A stretch of DNA of 64,000 nt, from positions 1-64,000 of the forward strand of contig JAOWBW010001463.1 of NCBI GenBank assembly GCA_026119855.1, given 5' to 3'. The stretch comes from Campanula takesimana (taxonomy: Eukaryota; Streptophyta; Magnoliopsida; Asterales; Campanulaceae). Below the pieces are notes generated by a model. It saw only the letters and a program-made list of their open reading frames with translations. It made no database searches and was not told the DNA's origin. Position numbers and translations under genes: made by a program. Positions 29,744-41,566 of this stretch are shown here, piece by piece. Each line of letters begins with the position of its first letter. Position 1 is the first letter of the stretch.

Positions 29744-30520
29744 TCATTTAGTGTCCTTAGGATAACCAACGAAAAAACATTTATCATATTTTGGTGCAAG
29801 TTTATCAGAGACAAGTCTCTTAACATAAGCCTCACAACCCCAAATTCTCATGAAAGACAAACTAGGTTTTCTTCCATTCCTCATCTCATATGGAGTCTTT
29901 TGAACCGATTTAGTTGGAACATTATTTAGTGTGAATGCAGCGGTTTCTAATGCATAACCCCAAAAGGATAATGGAAGATCAACTTGACTCATCATAGATC
30001 TAACCTTATCCAATAAGGTCCGATTTCTCCTCTCGGACACACCATTCCATTGTGGTGTTCCGGGTGGAGTTAATTGTGAAACAATTCCACAATTTTTAAG
30101 ATGATCGTCAAATTCTTGGCTTAAATATTCACCACCACGATCGGATCGAAGTGCTTTAATAGTTTTGCCAAGTTGATTTTGTACTTTATTTTGAAATATT
30201 CTAAATATCTCAAAGGATTCACTTTTGTTCTTCATTAAGTAGACATAGCCATATCTACAAAGATCATCAATGAATGTTATGAAGTAATGAAATCCTCCCC
30301 TAGCACTGCTACTTAAAGGTCCACATGCATCAGAATGTATTAAGCCCAATAAGTCACTTGCCCTTTCACTACTCTTAGTAAAAGGTGTCTTAGTCATTTT
30401 TCCAAGTAAACATGACTCACAAGTCTCATATGATTCAAAATAATTTGAGCCTAAAAGTCCGTCCCCATGGAGTTTTGAGATACGCTTCTCATTAATATGA
30501 CCAAGACGGCAGTGCCACAA
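29744..30520 (-). pseudogene. Copia B GAG-pre-integrase and integrase core
   Basis: One open frame of 258 codons. The pre-integrase motif MWHCRLGHINEKRI and CESCLLGKMTKTPF are followed by the integrase core: LIHSDACGPL (first Asp), LRSDRGGEYLSQEF (second Asp), WNGVSERRNRTLLD (catalytic Glu), then WGCEAYVKRLVSDKL and CFFVGYPKDTK. The catalytic triad is intact. A frameshift follows at 29744. Confidence 0.9.
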
Positions 30521-30773
30521 ATAAGTATGATTTACATCATTAGGTTTGGATTTCTTATTTATGTTATAGACATCGTCATTATTTCCATTCTCAACATCAA
30601 GGACATAAGGCCATTAAATGAACATGCAGTACAATAAAGCATATCATTTAAATAAATAGAAACTTCTTAGTCTTAATAAGAAAACTATAACCTTCATTAT
30701 CCAAACAAGAAATTGAAATAATATTTCTACTCAAATCCGGAACGTAATAACAATTGTTCAAAACAAGAATTAA

Positions 30774-30990
30774 TCAGCTTGGTAAAATGACTTCATAGGT
30801 TCCTACGGCTAATGCAGCAACTCCTACTCCATTCCCCACACGTAGGTCTACTTCGCCATCTTTGAGTAGCCTCCTATTCTTTAGTTCCTGAACATTTAAA
30901 CAAATGTGAGATCCACATCCGGTATCCAATACCCATCCAATGACCAATCTCATTGCAGTGGAAACAAATTGCATCCTTTTGAGTGTCTGC
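30774..30990 (-). pseudogene. Copia B aspartic protease fragment
   Basis: WVLDTGCGSHICLNVQELKN holds the catalytic DTG (about 30940-30930). It sits directly against the half zinc knuckle of gag, so the usual gag-protease linker has been deleted. The frame ends at a TGA near 30774; the C-terminal half up to the pre-integrase domain is not preserved. Confidence 0.8.
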
Positions 30991-31733
30991 TTTAGCCACT
31001 CCAGCAGTAGTGGCAACCTTTGACTTGCTGATTTTGGGTTTGACAACTTTTGCCTTACCCTTACCTTTGCCTTTTGGGCCTTTTCCTTCCTTTGACAGCA
31101 CAAGCACAGGAGAAGCTTCTTTTATAATTTTCTTTTCTACTGTCTTTAGCATCCCATTCAACTCAGACAGTGTCTTATCCATACCATGCATATTATAGTT
31201 CATGACGAACTGATTATAGCTTTTAGGTAATGAATTAAGAATAAAATCAGTGGCCAACTTAACAGAGATGGGATGGACAAGCCTCTCAAGTTGCTCAAAG
31301 TAAACCTTCATCTTCAAAACATAAGGGCCCACAGGATGTCCATCACTCATCTTACATGAGGTCAGTGCAGCTATGGTGTCGAACCTTTCCTGCCTTGCTT
31401 GCTCTTGAAACATATCTTTCAACTCAATGTTCAAGTCATAGGCTTCCAAGTGTTCCAGCATCTTCTGAAGAGCTGAACACATGGCAGCAAGCATGAAACA
31501 ACCGACCTCACGAGAATCACTTTTGTGCTTCTTGTAGGCATCTCTCTCTGCCCTAGGGGCAGTGGCAGCAGGTTCCTCTTCAGGAACAGGCTCATCGAGA
31601 ATTTACAACTCATCTTCATCGATAGAACAATTCTAAGACTTCGGATCCAATCCGTAAAGTTAGCACCATTCTCTTGAAGCTTTTCCTTCTCAAGGATAGA
31701 TCGCAATGATAAGTTGTTTGTGTTTTGAGCCAT
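30874..31733 (-). pseudogene. gag: Copia B gag (UBN2-type)
   Basis: The start MAQNTNNLSLRSILEKEKL lies at 31733, with FTDWIRSLRIVLS near residue 25. A frameshift near 31470 moves to the frame with LEHLEAYDLNIELKDMF, QARQERFDTIAALTSCKM, GPYVLKMKVYFEQLERL and LPKSYNQFVMNYNMHGM. A Lys/Gly-rich basic stretch and a partial zinc knuckle CFHCNEIGHW follow. The knuckle lacks its last Cys because of the deletion into the protease. Confidence 0.88.
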
Positions 31734-33213
31734 TTATCTACATTTTATGCAAACATATAAATATGTATTAGTACCAACTTTCATAAAGAGATTTTAATTT
31801 ATGTATTTCATAAATACTCCCACTAAATTATATAACCTTCATATACATCCAATGTATAATATAATTTAAATGGGCTAAGATCCATATTTCACTTGACTTT
31901 AAGTCAGCTAGGGCACGACTGCTGAAAGCAAGTTATTTAGGTAGGTAACTTTTACCAATCATATCCTATATGACTCTTAGATCCTTTTATGAGACTCAGA
32001 CATCATATGTCAAAAGCATGTTTTAGTCTCATCTTGTGCCTTAGGTCCAAAACTGTTTTGATAACCCAATTAAATCAAACCATTTTAAACGTATAAGAAT
32101 CACTATTTCCTCGTCTTGCTTTTACAAAATAGAATTAATGCACCTCGCTAGGGCGTAGCCTACATTAAGACCATTTTAGTAATCACAAGTGTTTTAATCA
32201 TGGGTTGGCACATGACTTAAATTTTAACATGAAGGTTCATCACATATAGCATATAACACGTTTATGAGCACATAAGATAAATATATAAAGCACTAAGTTT
32301 AGTCATTAAATTAATCTCCATTAATTTAAGCATGATATTTATGTGTCATTAGTTTCTATATAATTATGAGGATGAGACTCTTTGAACTTTGGTTTTCATC
32401 TCTAAATCAAGACAACAAGAAGTGCGGCCGAACTAAGCCATAGGAAACCATAATTCCGCACTAATTCAAGAAACCAAGAAAGTAGTCCATGTGGCCGAAA
32501 CTAAGCAATAGATGGTCTCGATGAACGTAGGCCAATTGCATTCACAATTCCACATGGATCTCCAAACTTTGAATCAAGAACTTTGTTTCTCAATTTTAGC
32601 AATTATGAAATCTTCATAATTCTAACTTCATTTTATCTTTGAATCTTTGATTGCGATCAAGTTTGGGAAACACGGTCTCGAGAACGTAGGCTAGCCATCC
32701 AAACCTTGAACCAATCTCAGAATTCAACAAACTAAGACAAATAGGAGTTTCAAACCATAAGGCCAACCTCAAAAACCCCAGCCATGCACCCGCTTCAGAC
32801 CCGGAGGTCCGGCCGAGTCATATACTGGGTCCGGTCGGACCTTCTTGAAAAACAAACCAATTTTTCAAGTTTCGAAAATTTGTCTCAAAATTGTTTTTCC
32901 CCGATTCAATTTAGGATTTGGTGTTCTTGATGATCCAATCATCACGAACATCAAAACCTTGAATAAACAATTTATTCATGAATCTCTAGATTATCAAAAC
33001 TTTTATCCAATCAAAAATTGATAATCCAAACAATTTTAAATCCAACATAATTTTTATTGCGATTTAATAGTGCGATTAAAGTTTTTCAAAACAATAAACC
33101 ACATAAAACGCATAGATCACAAAAAACATCATAATCCAATATTCAAATCATGCTAGGGACATAAACAATTTATTCACATAACATGATTATGTATTGAAAT
33201 AATCATCATGAAC
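31734..33213 (-). other. Copia B leader (non-coding)
   Basis: AT-rich, without ORFs. Two GGTCCGG motifs occur at 32806 and 32828, 22 bp apart, matching the U3 motif of this family. Nothing else is recognised in about 1.5 kb. Confidence 0.6.
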
Positions 33214-33228
33214 GGGGCTCTGATACCA
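33214..33228 (-). other. Copia B primer binding site (initiator Met tRNA type)
   Basis: TGGTATCAGAGCCCC on the - strand, one base from the LTR end. Confidence 0.92.
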
Positions 33229-33229
33229 C

Positions 33230-34792
33230 TGTTGGGTTTCCAAGGAATATGCGCAGCAGAATTAAGCATTTAAAATTTTATAAAACCCAAAGCCCATAGA
33301 TCCATTCATATGATTAAGTCAAATACATCTACGATGAATACTAGAATACTAACCCTTGATGCGTTTGATCAACAACCTTGATTTTGGGGGAGCTTTTCGA
33401 ACTTGATCACGAACAAGATCCGAACAATATCACGAACAAGATCACGAACTTGGAGGTGATAAGATTCACCCTCTAACGGTATCCACACCATGAACGAATA
33501 TCAAGAAGCCTCTTGATCTTGGTTGCTAGACCAAATTGTGAAACACACTTTCACAATGATATGAACTATATGGAATATATGTGATCTCTTGTTCTTCACT
33601 TTTATGATCTTAGAACAAAAATTAATCCTCTCAAACTCTTTGGAGGCACTCACAATGTTATGTACTGATTAGGGAAACTAGAGGGGGTTTAAATACATGT
33701 TTGACCTATTCCAAATAGGTAACAAGTGATTAAACCCACAAGAAAACGGATTAGGAAAATCCCAGTCAAAACAGGACTGGTCCGCCTGGGTATAGCAATA
33801 GTTCCGGCCGGATCCAAGCATGGTCCGACTGGGTCTATTACTAGGTCCGCCCGGGGCTTCAGGAGGTCTGCCCGGGTCCTTTGTGAGGTCCGCCCGGACC
33901 CTCCCCTTTTCCACTTTTCTTCTCTTAATTCCTAATATTCCTCAAAGGCCCTTCGACCCAATATTCCAATTAAGTCCATTTAGATTCGTTCTAATCTGTG
34001 TGACCCTTTAGGATTAAACTAAGTTGGCAATGGGTGTAAACCCATAAAATATGATTAGGTTCTAGCAAACCGTCATACCTACCCAATTAGTGTAACTATA
34101 TAAGTTCGTATCCTTTGTAGAACATATCACAATCCTCTTGTCCTACGATGTCATTGAACGTAAGCGATGATCAATGGTCAAATTACAATGTTCAATACTT
34201 TCTCGATTACGAATAGTTTGATAGTTCAAATGATATCGATCTCATCAATTCATTTTGAGCATGGCCATGCATTTCATCACAACTATTCATCGAGAGGCCC
34301 AAGCTTGACATCTCTCATATTGAGGGACAAATCCTATCTTGACTTATTACACTTCCCAACATATCTTCGATCATGCCAATCATATCATTTATAATTACTT
34401 GGTTAAGAGTAACGTTTGAATATGTCAAACATGATCTCCATTATGTGGAAGATCGCAATTATCTCAAGTCTAAGGATTCCAATAATATAACTATTAGAGG
34501 TTTAATTATGACATTATGACCATGACATAAACCTCATCTTTGGGTCATGTCCAGTATATGTTCACCAACATATACCCATAAGTTTAACTTGTATCCAATA
34601 CACATAATCATCAAATGATTATCTAATTAAACTTATATTAGTTCTTCATAAGTACTAGGGACGGAGATTATTATAACAAAACATGTAACAATAAATAATA
34701 ATCCAAAACATCTCTTTATATATATGAAAAAGTGATGACAAACATTATCAAACAACGTGCCAAATTACATGCCTAGGGCATACACACCAACA
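33230..34792 (-). repeat. Copia B 5' LTR (1563 bp)
   Basis: Same ends as the 3' LTR. TATA-like TATTTAAA at 33695-33688, six-motif array at 33779-33897. Confidence 0.93.
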
Positions 34793-34984
34793 CCGCCGGC
34801 TATAGCTAGGGTTTCTCTAGTTTCTTCTCTATCACTCCTTCTAGATTATCTTCATAAATATTGTGTATATCTTTATTGTATCTAGATTAGGCAACTAGTT
34901 ATTATGTACCAAAATTAGGATTCTACCACTTGTATATATATCTCAAAGTATTGTGAATAAAATTCAACTTTCCACATTCTCATA

Positions 34985-35243
34985 GTGTTGTGAGTGTTGA
35001 TAGTTGGGTAAGAGAGAGAAAGTGAGGTAGGAAATAGTATGTGGGTTAGTTGATGTGAGTACGGCAAGTAGGTCCCACTAATTAAAAATTATTAAAAACA
35101 TTCTACATTTAGATTTTGCAAATTTTATGACAATTTGAGGGCCTAAACGACGTCTTTTGGCGATTTTAAACACGGAATCAGGGGGAAAACCAATGACTTC
35201 TGTTTCTCTTCAAATTTCCTTTCAAAAAAAACATATTTGGATA
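34985..35243. other. Right part of the split MITE and unassigned flank
   Basis: 34985 to about 35090 continues the MITE interrupted by copia A. The remainder up to the Tat2 TSD (GGATA, 35239-35243) has no recognised feature. Confidence 0.4.
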
Positions 35244-36793
35244 TGTAAGATACCCACGGGAAATGGAGAAAGTTCCCTCGAGAAATTAAACATGGCACTT
35301 TATGTTCAAAAGAAAACGGAGTCGCCACGTTAGTTTAACTTTAAACCCAAAATTAACGAAAAAGGTTAGAGACAAAGGATTCAGAGGTCAGGTTACACTT
35401 TGGGAAGAACTTAACCGGTAGTTCACGCAAAGAGCCTCGGAAAAACCGAGTCTCCCTAAGTTTGTTAACCAAAATTGTGCAAGTGTGTGTGTGTGTGTGT
35501 TCTTGAAAATAGGAGAAACTGACTTTTAACAAAATCGGTTAGAAACTTAACAAAAAAAGGTTGTTTTGTAAACAGTTTAACAGAAGAGGGGAAAGACTGA
35601 AAAATCACCCCTCTGACCAAACTAGCCGTATGGCTAGGAAGGTCATCCCTGGGGTTTTTTGCAGATTGTCAAGAAATCACTCCAGTTTCAGGCAGAAACA
35701 GAGCATTCTGCTGAAACTGAACTGTTTTACATTTTTCCAGTTTATTTACTCACACAAAACTTGAATTGAATCATCCCTATGCTTTTGATCACTAATTAAA
35801 CACCAAAACAAAAGGTTTTGGGTGTGATCAAGGCAATAATTGGGGGAAAATTAAGAAAGGTGATGAACATGGCATTTGAGCCAAAATCATCATTTGGATG
35901 GTTAAAAATGGAAACTTTAACATCCAAATGAATGATTCATCCAAGGAAAAGCCTTGGGGAAGTAAGAAATAAACCTTTGGATGGATAAAGATTGAGTATT
36001 TACCATCCAAAGGGACATTATTGGAGTTAGATCAAAGTTTGAATGATAAAGATTGAAACTTTATCATCCAAACTTGATCATCTCACCATAAAATCAACTT
36101 AAAAGTAAATAAATGAAATTTAACTTGCATAAATGTAAAGACATAATATAAATTGCATAAAAGTAAAGACATAATGTAAAGTGCATTAATGTAAAGACAT
36201 AATGTAAAGTGCATTAATATAAAGAGACATTAAATGATAACAAGCCTTGATCATCTTAGGTTTGAACCCTTGATCATGCATAGAACATGTGGGTACCATT
36301 GCTTCACATTAAGGACTTGGTACCAATTCATAATATTTGCTAGAATAATAAAGACATAATATAAATAAGGCAAAATGAAATAGAGTATGAGATGAAGAGA
36401 AGATGGGGAGAAGGGGGCCTCACCAATTTTGATTCTAAGCCTATCTTCTTTCTCTCTTTTCATTTAAGAATGTGTTTGTATCCCTAATCTGCTCTCAGTT
36501 TAGCAGAGTTTACACACACAAATGATTTTTCTCCCCCCCCCCTCAAATGATCAGCCAAAGGTCTAATTTATAGGGACTGAGGGTGCCTAAACCATCCGTA
36601 CGGATTGGCCCCTCTAGTACCCAAACTATCCGTACGGCTCGGCCTGGCGAGCTTCTGGATATTTCCAATTTTAATTCCAGAATAGTCCTGGAATTTTAGG
36701 TTTATCTTAGTGAGGTCTCAACCTATCAGTTTATCCCTGAATGGTGCTAAGAGTTCCTCTAAAGTTGGTTAATTTCAGATTGGGGTACTTACA
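35244..36793 (-). repeat. Tat2 3' LTR (1550 bp)
   Basis: On the - strand it starts TGTAAGTACCCC and ends GTATCTTACA. TATAAAT at 36572-36566. CCGTACGG at 36596-36603 and 36630-36637 just upstream of TATA. A degraded CTAGCCGTAYGGCTAG palindrome at 35622-35637. A primer-site-like TGGCGACTCCG at 35327-35317. Confidence 0.93.
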
Positions 36794-37029
36794 GAGCCCC
36801 TCGGCAACGTCGCTTTGGAAAAGCGGGGTTGTCGATAAAAATAAGCATCTCAATCTGATGGGAGGACGACTTGCCAATTTGGTTACATGGATAGACCTAG
36901 GGGTATAGGATTCCTACGTATCCTGTTTGCGGGGAATCAAGCCTAACGTAGTTCGGAAGGGGTGAGAAACTTTAAGGCTACTCAAACCTAAGGTCTAGGT
37001 GGATATCTGTCATCCTCTCCTAGAGGAAT
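36794..37029 (-). other. Tat2 3' region next to the polypurine tract
   Basis: GCCGAGGGGCTC (read on -) at 36805-36794 primes plus-strand synthesis. The rest is non-coding. Confidence 0.65.
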
Positions 37030-37560
37030 GGGCATGACTCTCGGCGGGTCAGAGGCAGGACTTGGTCAACTTGGCTCTATGGAGAGGTTGACTTAAAGGA
37101 AATGGGCATGACTCTCGGCGAGTCAGAGGCGGGACTTGGTCAACTTGGCTCTATAGAAAGGGTTGACTGAAAGGAACGGGCATGACTCTCGGCGGGTCAG
37201 AGGCGGGACTTTGTCAACTTGGTTTTATGGAGAGGGTTTACTAAAAGGAAACGGGCATGACTCTCGGCGGGTCAGAGGTGGGACTTGGTCAACTTGGCTC
37301 TGTGGAGAGGGTTGACTAAAAGGAAACGGGCATGACTCTCAGCGGGTCAGAGGAGGGACTTGGTCAACTTGGCTCTATGGAGTGGGTTGACTAAAAGGAA
37401 ACGGGCATGACTCTCGGCGGGTCAGAATCGGGACTTGGTCAACTTGACTCTATGGAGAGGGTTGACTAAAAGGAAACGGGCATGACTCTCGGCGGGTCAG
37501 AGGCGGGACTTGGTCAACTTGGCTCTGTCGAGAGGGTTGACTAAAAGGATGGTCTTACGT
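37030..37560 (-). repeat. Tandem array, seven units of 74-75 bp
   Basis: GGGCATGACTCTCGG recurs at 37030, 37104, 37178, 37253, 37328, 37403 and 37478. Confidence 0.92.
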
Positions 37561-37589
37561 TATTTTGGACTGCCAGGACAAAGGTTTTC

Positions 37590-38225
37590 TTAACCTAAAA
37601 TGACCACTCTGGGGGACAAAATTTTACTGGGCTTAAGTCAGGGACTGCCTAAAATGACCAGGGACTGCCTAAAATGACCACTATGGGGGACAAAATTTTA
37701 CTGGGCTTAAGTCAGGGACTGCCTAAAATGACCACTCTGGGGGACAAAATTTTACTGGGTTTAAGTCAGGGACTGCCTAAAATGACCACTCTGGGGGACA
37801 AAATTTTAGTGGGCTTAAGTCAGGGACTGCCTAAAATGATCACTCTGGGGGACAAAATTTTACTGGGCTTAAGTTAGGGACCGCCTAAGTATGTTCGCTA
37901 AGGCAACATTTTTCACAATGGGGACCGCCTAAGTATTCTCACTTAGGGGACGAAATTTTACTGGGCTTAAGTCAGGGACTACCTAAAATGACCACTCTGG
38001 GGGACAAATGTTTTCTTAACCTAAAGTGACCACTTTGGGGGACAAAATTTTACTCGGCCTAAGTCAGGGACTGCCTAAAATGACCACTCTGGGGGACAAA
38101 TATTTTCTTAACCTAAAATGACCACTCTGAGGGGGGGGGGCAAAGGTTTTTTTAACCTAAAATGACCACTCTGGGGGGCAAAAGTTTTCTTAACCTAAAA
38201 TGACCACTCTGAGGGACAAAGGTTT
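37590..38225 (-). repeat. Tandem array, 54-bp units
   Basis: Units of AAAATGACCACTCTGGGGGA, ATTTTACTGGGCTTAAG and CAGGGACTGCCT; regular in 37620-37880, then irregular and shortened to 38225. The 67-codon frame here with an 18-residue period is produced by the repeat (54 is a multiple of three). Confidence 0.88.
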
Positions 38226-38935
38226 TCTTAACCTAAAATGACCACTCTGGGTCAAGGGTTGGCTTGGGTCAACTCCACCTTTGTGGAGTTTGACGGGGAA
38301 ACTGGTCTTACGTCTAACTAAGGACGGCCGGGACAAAGGTTTCAACCTATAATGACCACTCTGGGTCAAGGCTTGGCTTGGGTCAACTCCACCTTTGGGG
38401 AGTTTGACGGGAAAACTGGTCTTACGTCCGACTAAGGACGGCCGGGATAAAGGATTCAACCTATAATGACCACTCTGGGTCAAGGCTTGGCTTGGGTCAA
38501 CTTCACCTTTGGGGAGTTTGACGGGAAAACTGGTCTTACGTCCGACTAAGGACGGCTGGGACAAAGGCTTTAGCCTAAAATGACCACTCTGGGTCAAGGC
38601 TTGGCTTGGGTCAACTTCACCTTTAGGGAGTTTGATGGGAAAATTGGTTTTACGTCCAACTAAGGACGGCCGGGACAAAGTCTTCAACCTATAATGACCA
38701 CTCTGGGTCAAGGCTTGGCTTGGGTCAACTCCACCTTTGAGGAGTTTGACGGGAAAACTGGTCTTACGTCCGACTAAGGACGGCCGGGACAAAGGCTTCA
38801 ACCTATAATGACCACTCTGGGTCAAGGCTTAGCTTGGGTCAACTCCACCTTTGGGATGTTTGACGGGAAAACTGGTCTTACGTCCGACTAAGGACGGCCG
38901 GGACATTTTAACTTGACCCTTTTTGGTCAAAGTTT
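38226..38935 (-). repeat. Tandem array, six units of 114 bp
   Basis: GTCAAGGSTTGGCTTGGG starts at 38251, 38365, 38479, 38593, 38707 and 38821. The 211-codon - strand ORF with a 38-residue period (KPLSRPSLVGRKTSFPVKL) follows from 114 being a multiple of three. It runs with the element's sense strand, so translation is possible, but the repeat explains it. Confidence 0.92.
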
Positions 38936-39507
38936 GGACTTTGATCAACTTTACGGGATGATTGACACTCTTTCCTTGACACCGGGGGAGAGCCTAGGGG
39001 CGACCTTTGTGGACGAAAAAGTTCAAGATTTTGGAAAATCATTCCTTGATCAAAAGAATTTTGCTTGAAACATTGTCTTTGATAAATGATGCCAAATGGG
39101 AAAATTTGGAAATGCTTATTTCTAAAGGCAAATCTTTTAACGAAGCATGTTAGTCAAATTTTGATTTTAACATAACCGCGAGGTTTGTTATGCATAATGC
39201 CTTTGGAGCTTTGTCCGTTCGTTGAGGAGTAACTGGGAGTAGGAAATCTGCTTGTCACCGTTATGGGAATAGCCTCAATGTCCTCTTTGTCATTGATGTC
39301 GGGGTAGCCCCATGTCTTTGTTGTCGATGATGTGGGGGTAGCCCTAGGTCCTTATTATCGATGATGTGGGGGTAGCCCCATGTCCTTGTTGTCGTTATGG
39401 AGGCCACCCCAATGTCGTCCTTTGACTTCTGATATAGACCCAATCCCGTCTTTTGACTTTCGAAGTGAGGTTAGGAACCCATCCCTTTATGACACACCCT
39501 TTCTTTT
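38936..39507 (-). other. Tat2 internal, non-coding
   Basis: Includes a short degenerate repeat (GATGTGGGGGTAGCCCCATGT, 39300-39390, about 60 bp, two to three copies). No gene seen. Confidence 0.5.
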
Positions 39508-39618
39508 GCCTAGGCCGCCCTTTCGGATTTTCAACCTAGCGGGCATCTCTTTTGCGTCTTTTATGGCACACCCTGTTTTTTGCCTAGGCTGCCCTTGCGG
39601 GTTTTCAACCTAGCGGGC
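39508..39618 (-). other. Pair of conserved post-pol RNA hairpins (Tat2)
   Basis: On the - strand, copies at 39618-39582 and 39544-39508. Outer stem CTAGG/CCTAG; inner stems CCC-GCAA-GGG and TCC-GAAA-GGG, both with GNRA loops. Homologous to 7587-7684 in Tat1. Confidence 0.7.
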
Positions 39619-40130
39619 TACTTTTTTGGTGCCTTTCTTTCTTTTATTTTTTTTATTTTTTTTATGAGTGATCCAGCCGACTCGATAGAACGGGTATTTT
39701 AAAGTATCTTTTTGGAGGAAACATGCAAGGGCATTTTATTTGGGAGAGATTCCCTTTATGTTGGTGAACTCCTTGAGCAATGTATCATGAAATGGGAGGA
39801 AACCCTTACTTGACAGAACATAAGTGTTTAGCTCTTTCTTAAGATAGAGAAAAGAAGACTTGTCGAGACATTTGAAATTTTCCTTAGTTAATATTGTCAA
39901 ATGATTGCTTGAATGGACCATGTTTGTTATTAAGTCAGGATTATAACAAGCAATTAGCCTTAACATGTATAAACGTTGTGATCAATTGAGATTAAGATTC
40001 GATCAATGGCAAGATCAGAAGGAGAATGTGTTTAGGGGGAGTTGCTCATTGATGGGACCATGGGAAGAGAACTTGGTTATTTTGAGAGGACCAAGGTTTG
40101 ATGGTTTTGTTTCATGTTATGACTGAACCC
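39619..40130 (-). other. Tat2 internal, non-coding
   Basis: T-rich start (39630-39665); otherwise no feature. Confidence 0.4.
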
Positions 40131-40182
40131 GAAGGTTTCCTACGTTCCCCTCAGTTTGAGGAGCTCAGGTCACCGTAGTTCA
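40131..40182 (-). other. Post-pol RNA hairpin, copy 1 (Tat2)
   Basis: CTACG (40178-40174) pairs with CGTAG (40144-40140) on the - strand. The inner arm is CCTC with GAGG instead of CCTCC with GGAGG in Tat1. Confidence 0.6.
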
Positions 40183-40510
40183 GCCTTTGCGCCGTCTTTT
40201 GCTGAAGTTGACTTTCTTTTGATGTTGTCTCGGAGGATGTTGTTGCTCTTTTGATGTAGATCACTTTGCTCTGTGGTGGACTCCTTGGGATGGACCTTTT
40301 GGGGTGAACCCTCTTTTGTGGGTCTCTTGTAATGGACTTCTTTGAGGAAAACTTTTGAGATGAGCCTTTATGAGGTGAGTTCCTTCTTGGTTGTGTTTTG
40401 AGATACTTCCTTTCTTGCAAACCCTTGGGGGTGGGCTTTGCGGTGAGCTTGGTGATCTTTTGAGGTAAACTTCCTCTTCGCATATATTCATTTATTTTCC
40501 TTCTTTCCAT
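40151..40510 (-). CDS. Hypothetical 119-aa basic ORF on Tat2 sense strand
   Basis: Very rich in Lys, Arg, Ser and Pro, with repeated KGS/KRS and PQKR patterns from imperfect DNA repeats. It overlaps the hairpin at 40131-40182. No domain recognised; it may be a chance frame. Confidence 0.2.
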   Translation of the reverse strand: MERRKINEYMRRGSLPQKITKLTAKPTPKGLQERKYLKTQPRRNSPHKGSSQKFSSKKSITRDPQKRVHPKRSIPRSPPQSKVIYIKRATTSSETTSKESQLQQKTAQRLNYGDLSSSN

Positions 40511-41278
40511 ACATTCATTTCCTTTATTTATTTTTTCTTTCTCCTTTTTTTTTGAGGGAGAAGGGAAACATTAGCCCCAACTTGCTATCTTGGACATTGG
40601 CTCATTTGTAGCCCCTTGGTGGAATGTCTGTCACTTCTGGCTTTGACTTTAAAGATCCGGAAAGTCCTTTGCTTGGTTGTGCACGTGTGATCAGAGTTTA
40701 ATCGTGGTGGTTGAGCAACAACATCCTTGCCTTTTCATCGTCTTGGGACGCCTTTGATGTGCATCAAGAATTTGTATCGGAAAGGTGTATCGGGTTGTGT
40801 ATCGGGAAATGTGTATCAGGGATGTGTATGAAGGAAGATTTGCCATTAATTGTTTCTTCATGCCAATTGATCACAACATTTATTCACATCAAGATTAATT
40901 GTTTGCACTTAGCATTTTTCATTTGTGTTAGGTCCATTCGTCCTTAATGAGTCATCATTGACTAGTATGCTTAGAAGTCAATTCATCATTTTAGGGATGT
41001 AGCAATCAGTTGATAATAACAAGTAAGGCAATTTCAAGAGTAAATGTACATTGCAAATAATGTCTCAAGTCTAGAGAGAAGAGAAGGAAAATAACTCTTT
41101 TATCTAGATAACTTTATACATACATGTCCCAAGTGTGGGCTTTTGTAAAAATAAAAAGTCACATTCCAAGACGGACTTTGGTGAAAGTCTAGATCCTACG
41201 AGGCTGGAAGATCCTTTTTTTTTTTTTTTTTTTTTTTAGGGATGGGCTCCAATGAAGCACGATGATCCATTTTCTTCC
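40511..41278 (-). other. Tat2 internal, non-coding
   Basis: A long T run at 41217-41237. No convincing gene. Confidence 0.4.
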
Positions 41279-41566
41279 TTAATTGTTGGAGGGGTTGTCG
41301 GCAGCATATTCCATGTCTTCCACGAGGAACTCGGGTTCCATGTCGTCGGGAAAGATGTCGCGAGGTCTCCATTTGGCTTGGCGTTGTAATTGCCGGATTT
41401 GTCTACTCATGAGTTGGGAGTTTGCTTTGGCCATCTCCTTTTGGTGACTTCCTTTCAATGTGCGTAGCCTTCGTGCGTGGCACTCGATGAAGGTACGGAT
41501 CTCCATTTGATGTAGCCGCTTTTGGGCTTTCGAAGCACGGGCCTCTCCTTGTAGACAGTGTTCCAA
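41279..41566 (-). CDS. Hypothetical 95-aa ORF, coiled-coil-like, on Tat2 sense strand
   Basis: Starts MEHCLQGEARASKAQKRL, continues with heptad-like basic helices (ARRLRTLKGSHQKEM, RQIRQLQRQAKWR) and ends in an acidic tail (FPDDMEPEFLVEDME). It is in the element's sense direction about 1.4 kb after the primer site, where gag would start in an autonomous relative, so it may be a gag-leader remnant. No domain is known to me. Confidence 0.35.
   Translation of the reverse strand: MEHCLQGEARASKAQKRLHQMEIRTFIECHARRLRTLKGSHQKEMAKANSQLMSRQIRQLQRQAKWRPRDIFPDDMEPEFLVEDMEYAADNPSNN

Larger units (their letters stand above)
26248..34792 (-). mobile_element. Copia B: complete Ty1/copia element (8545 bp)
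   Basis: Perfect 5-bp TSD CCGCC at 26243-26247 and 34793-34797. LTRs 26248-27853 (1606 bp) and 33230-34792 (1563 bp). Primer site next to the right LTR, polypurine tract next to the left one. Order on the - strand: LTR, leader, gag, protease, integrase, RT, RNase H, LTR. Inserted inside the 3' LTR of copia A. Coding parts carry several frame lesions. Confidence 0.95.
23195..34984 (+). mobile_element. Copia A: 5'-deleted Ty1/copia element, interrupted by copia B
   Basis: 5-bp TSD GTGTT at 23190-23194 and 34985-34989. Both ends of the element body start with TATAAAGGATAAC (23195 and 26189). Only integrase, RT and RNase H remain. The 5' LTR, gag and protease are missing, replaced by a TRIM fragment fused after 13 bp of LTR. 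The 3' LTR is 26189-26247 plus 34798-34984. Confidence 0.75.

Noticed and set aside
38190..38825. 211-codon repetitive ORF on the - strand
   Set aside because: Explained by the 114-bp array (38 codons). Not counted as a gene, though translation is not excluded.
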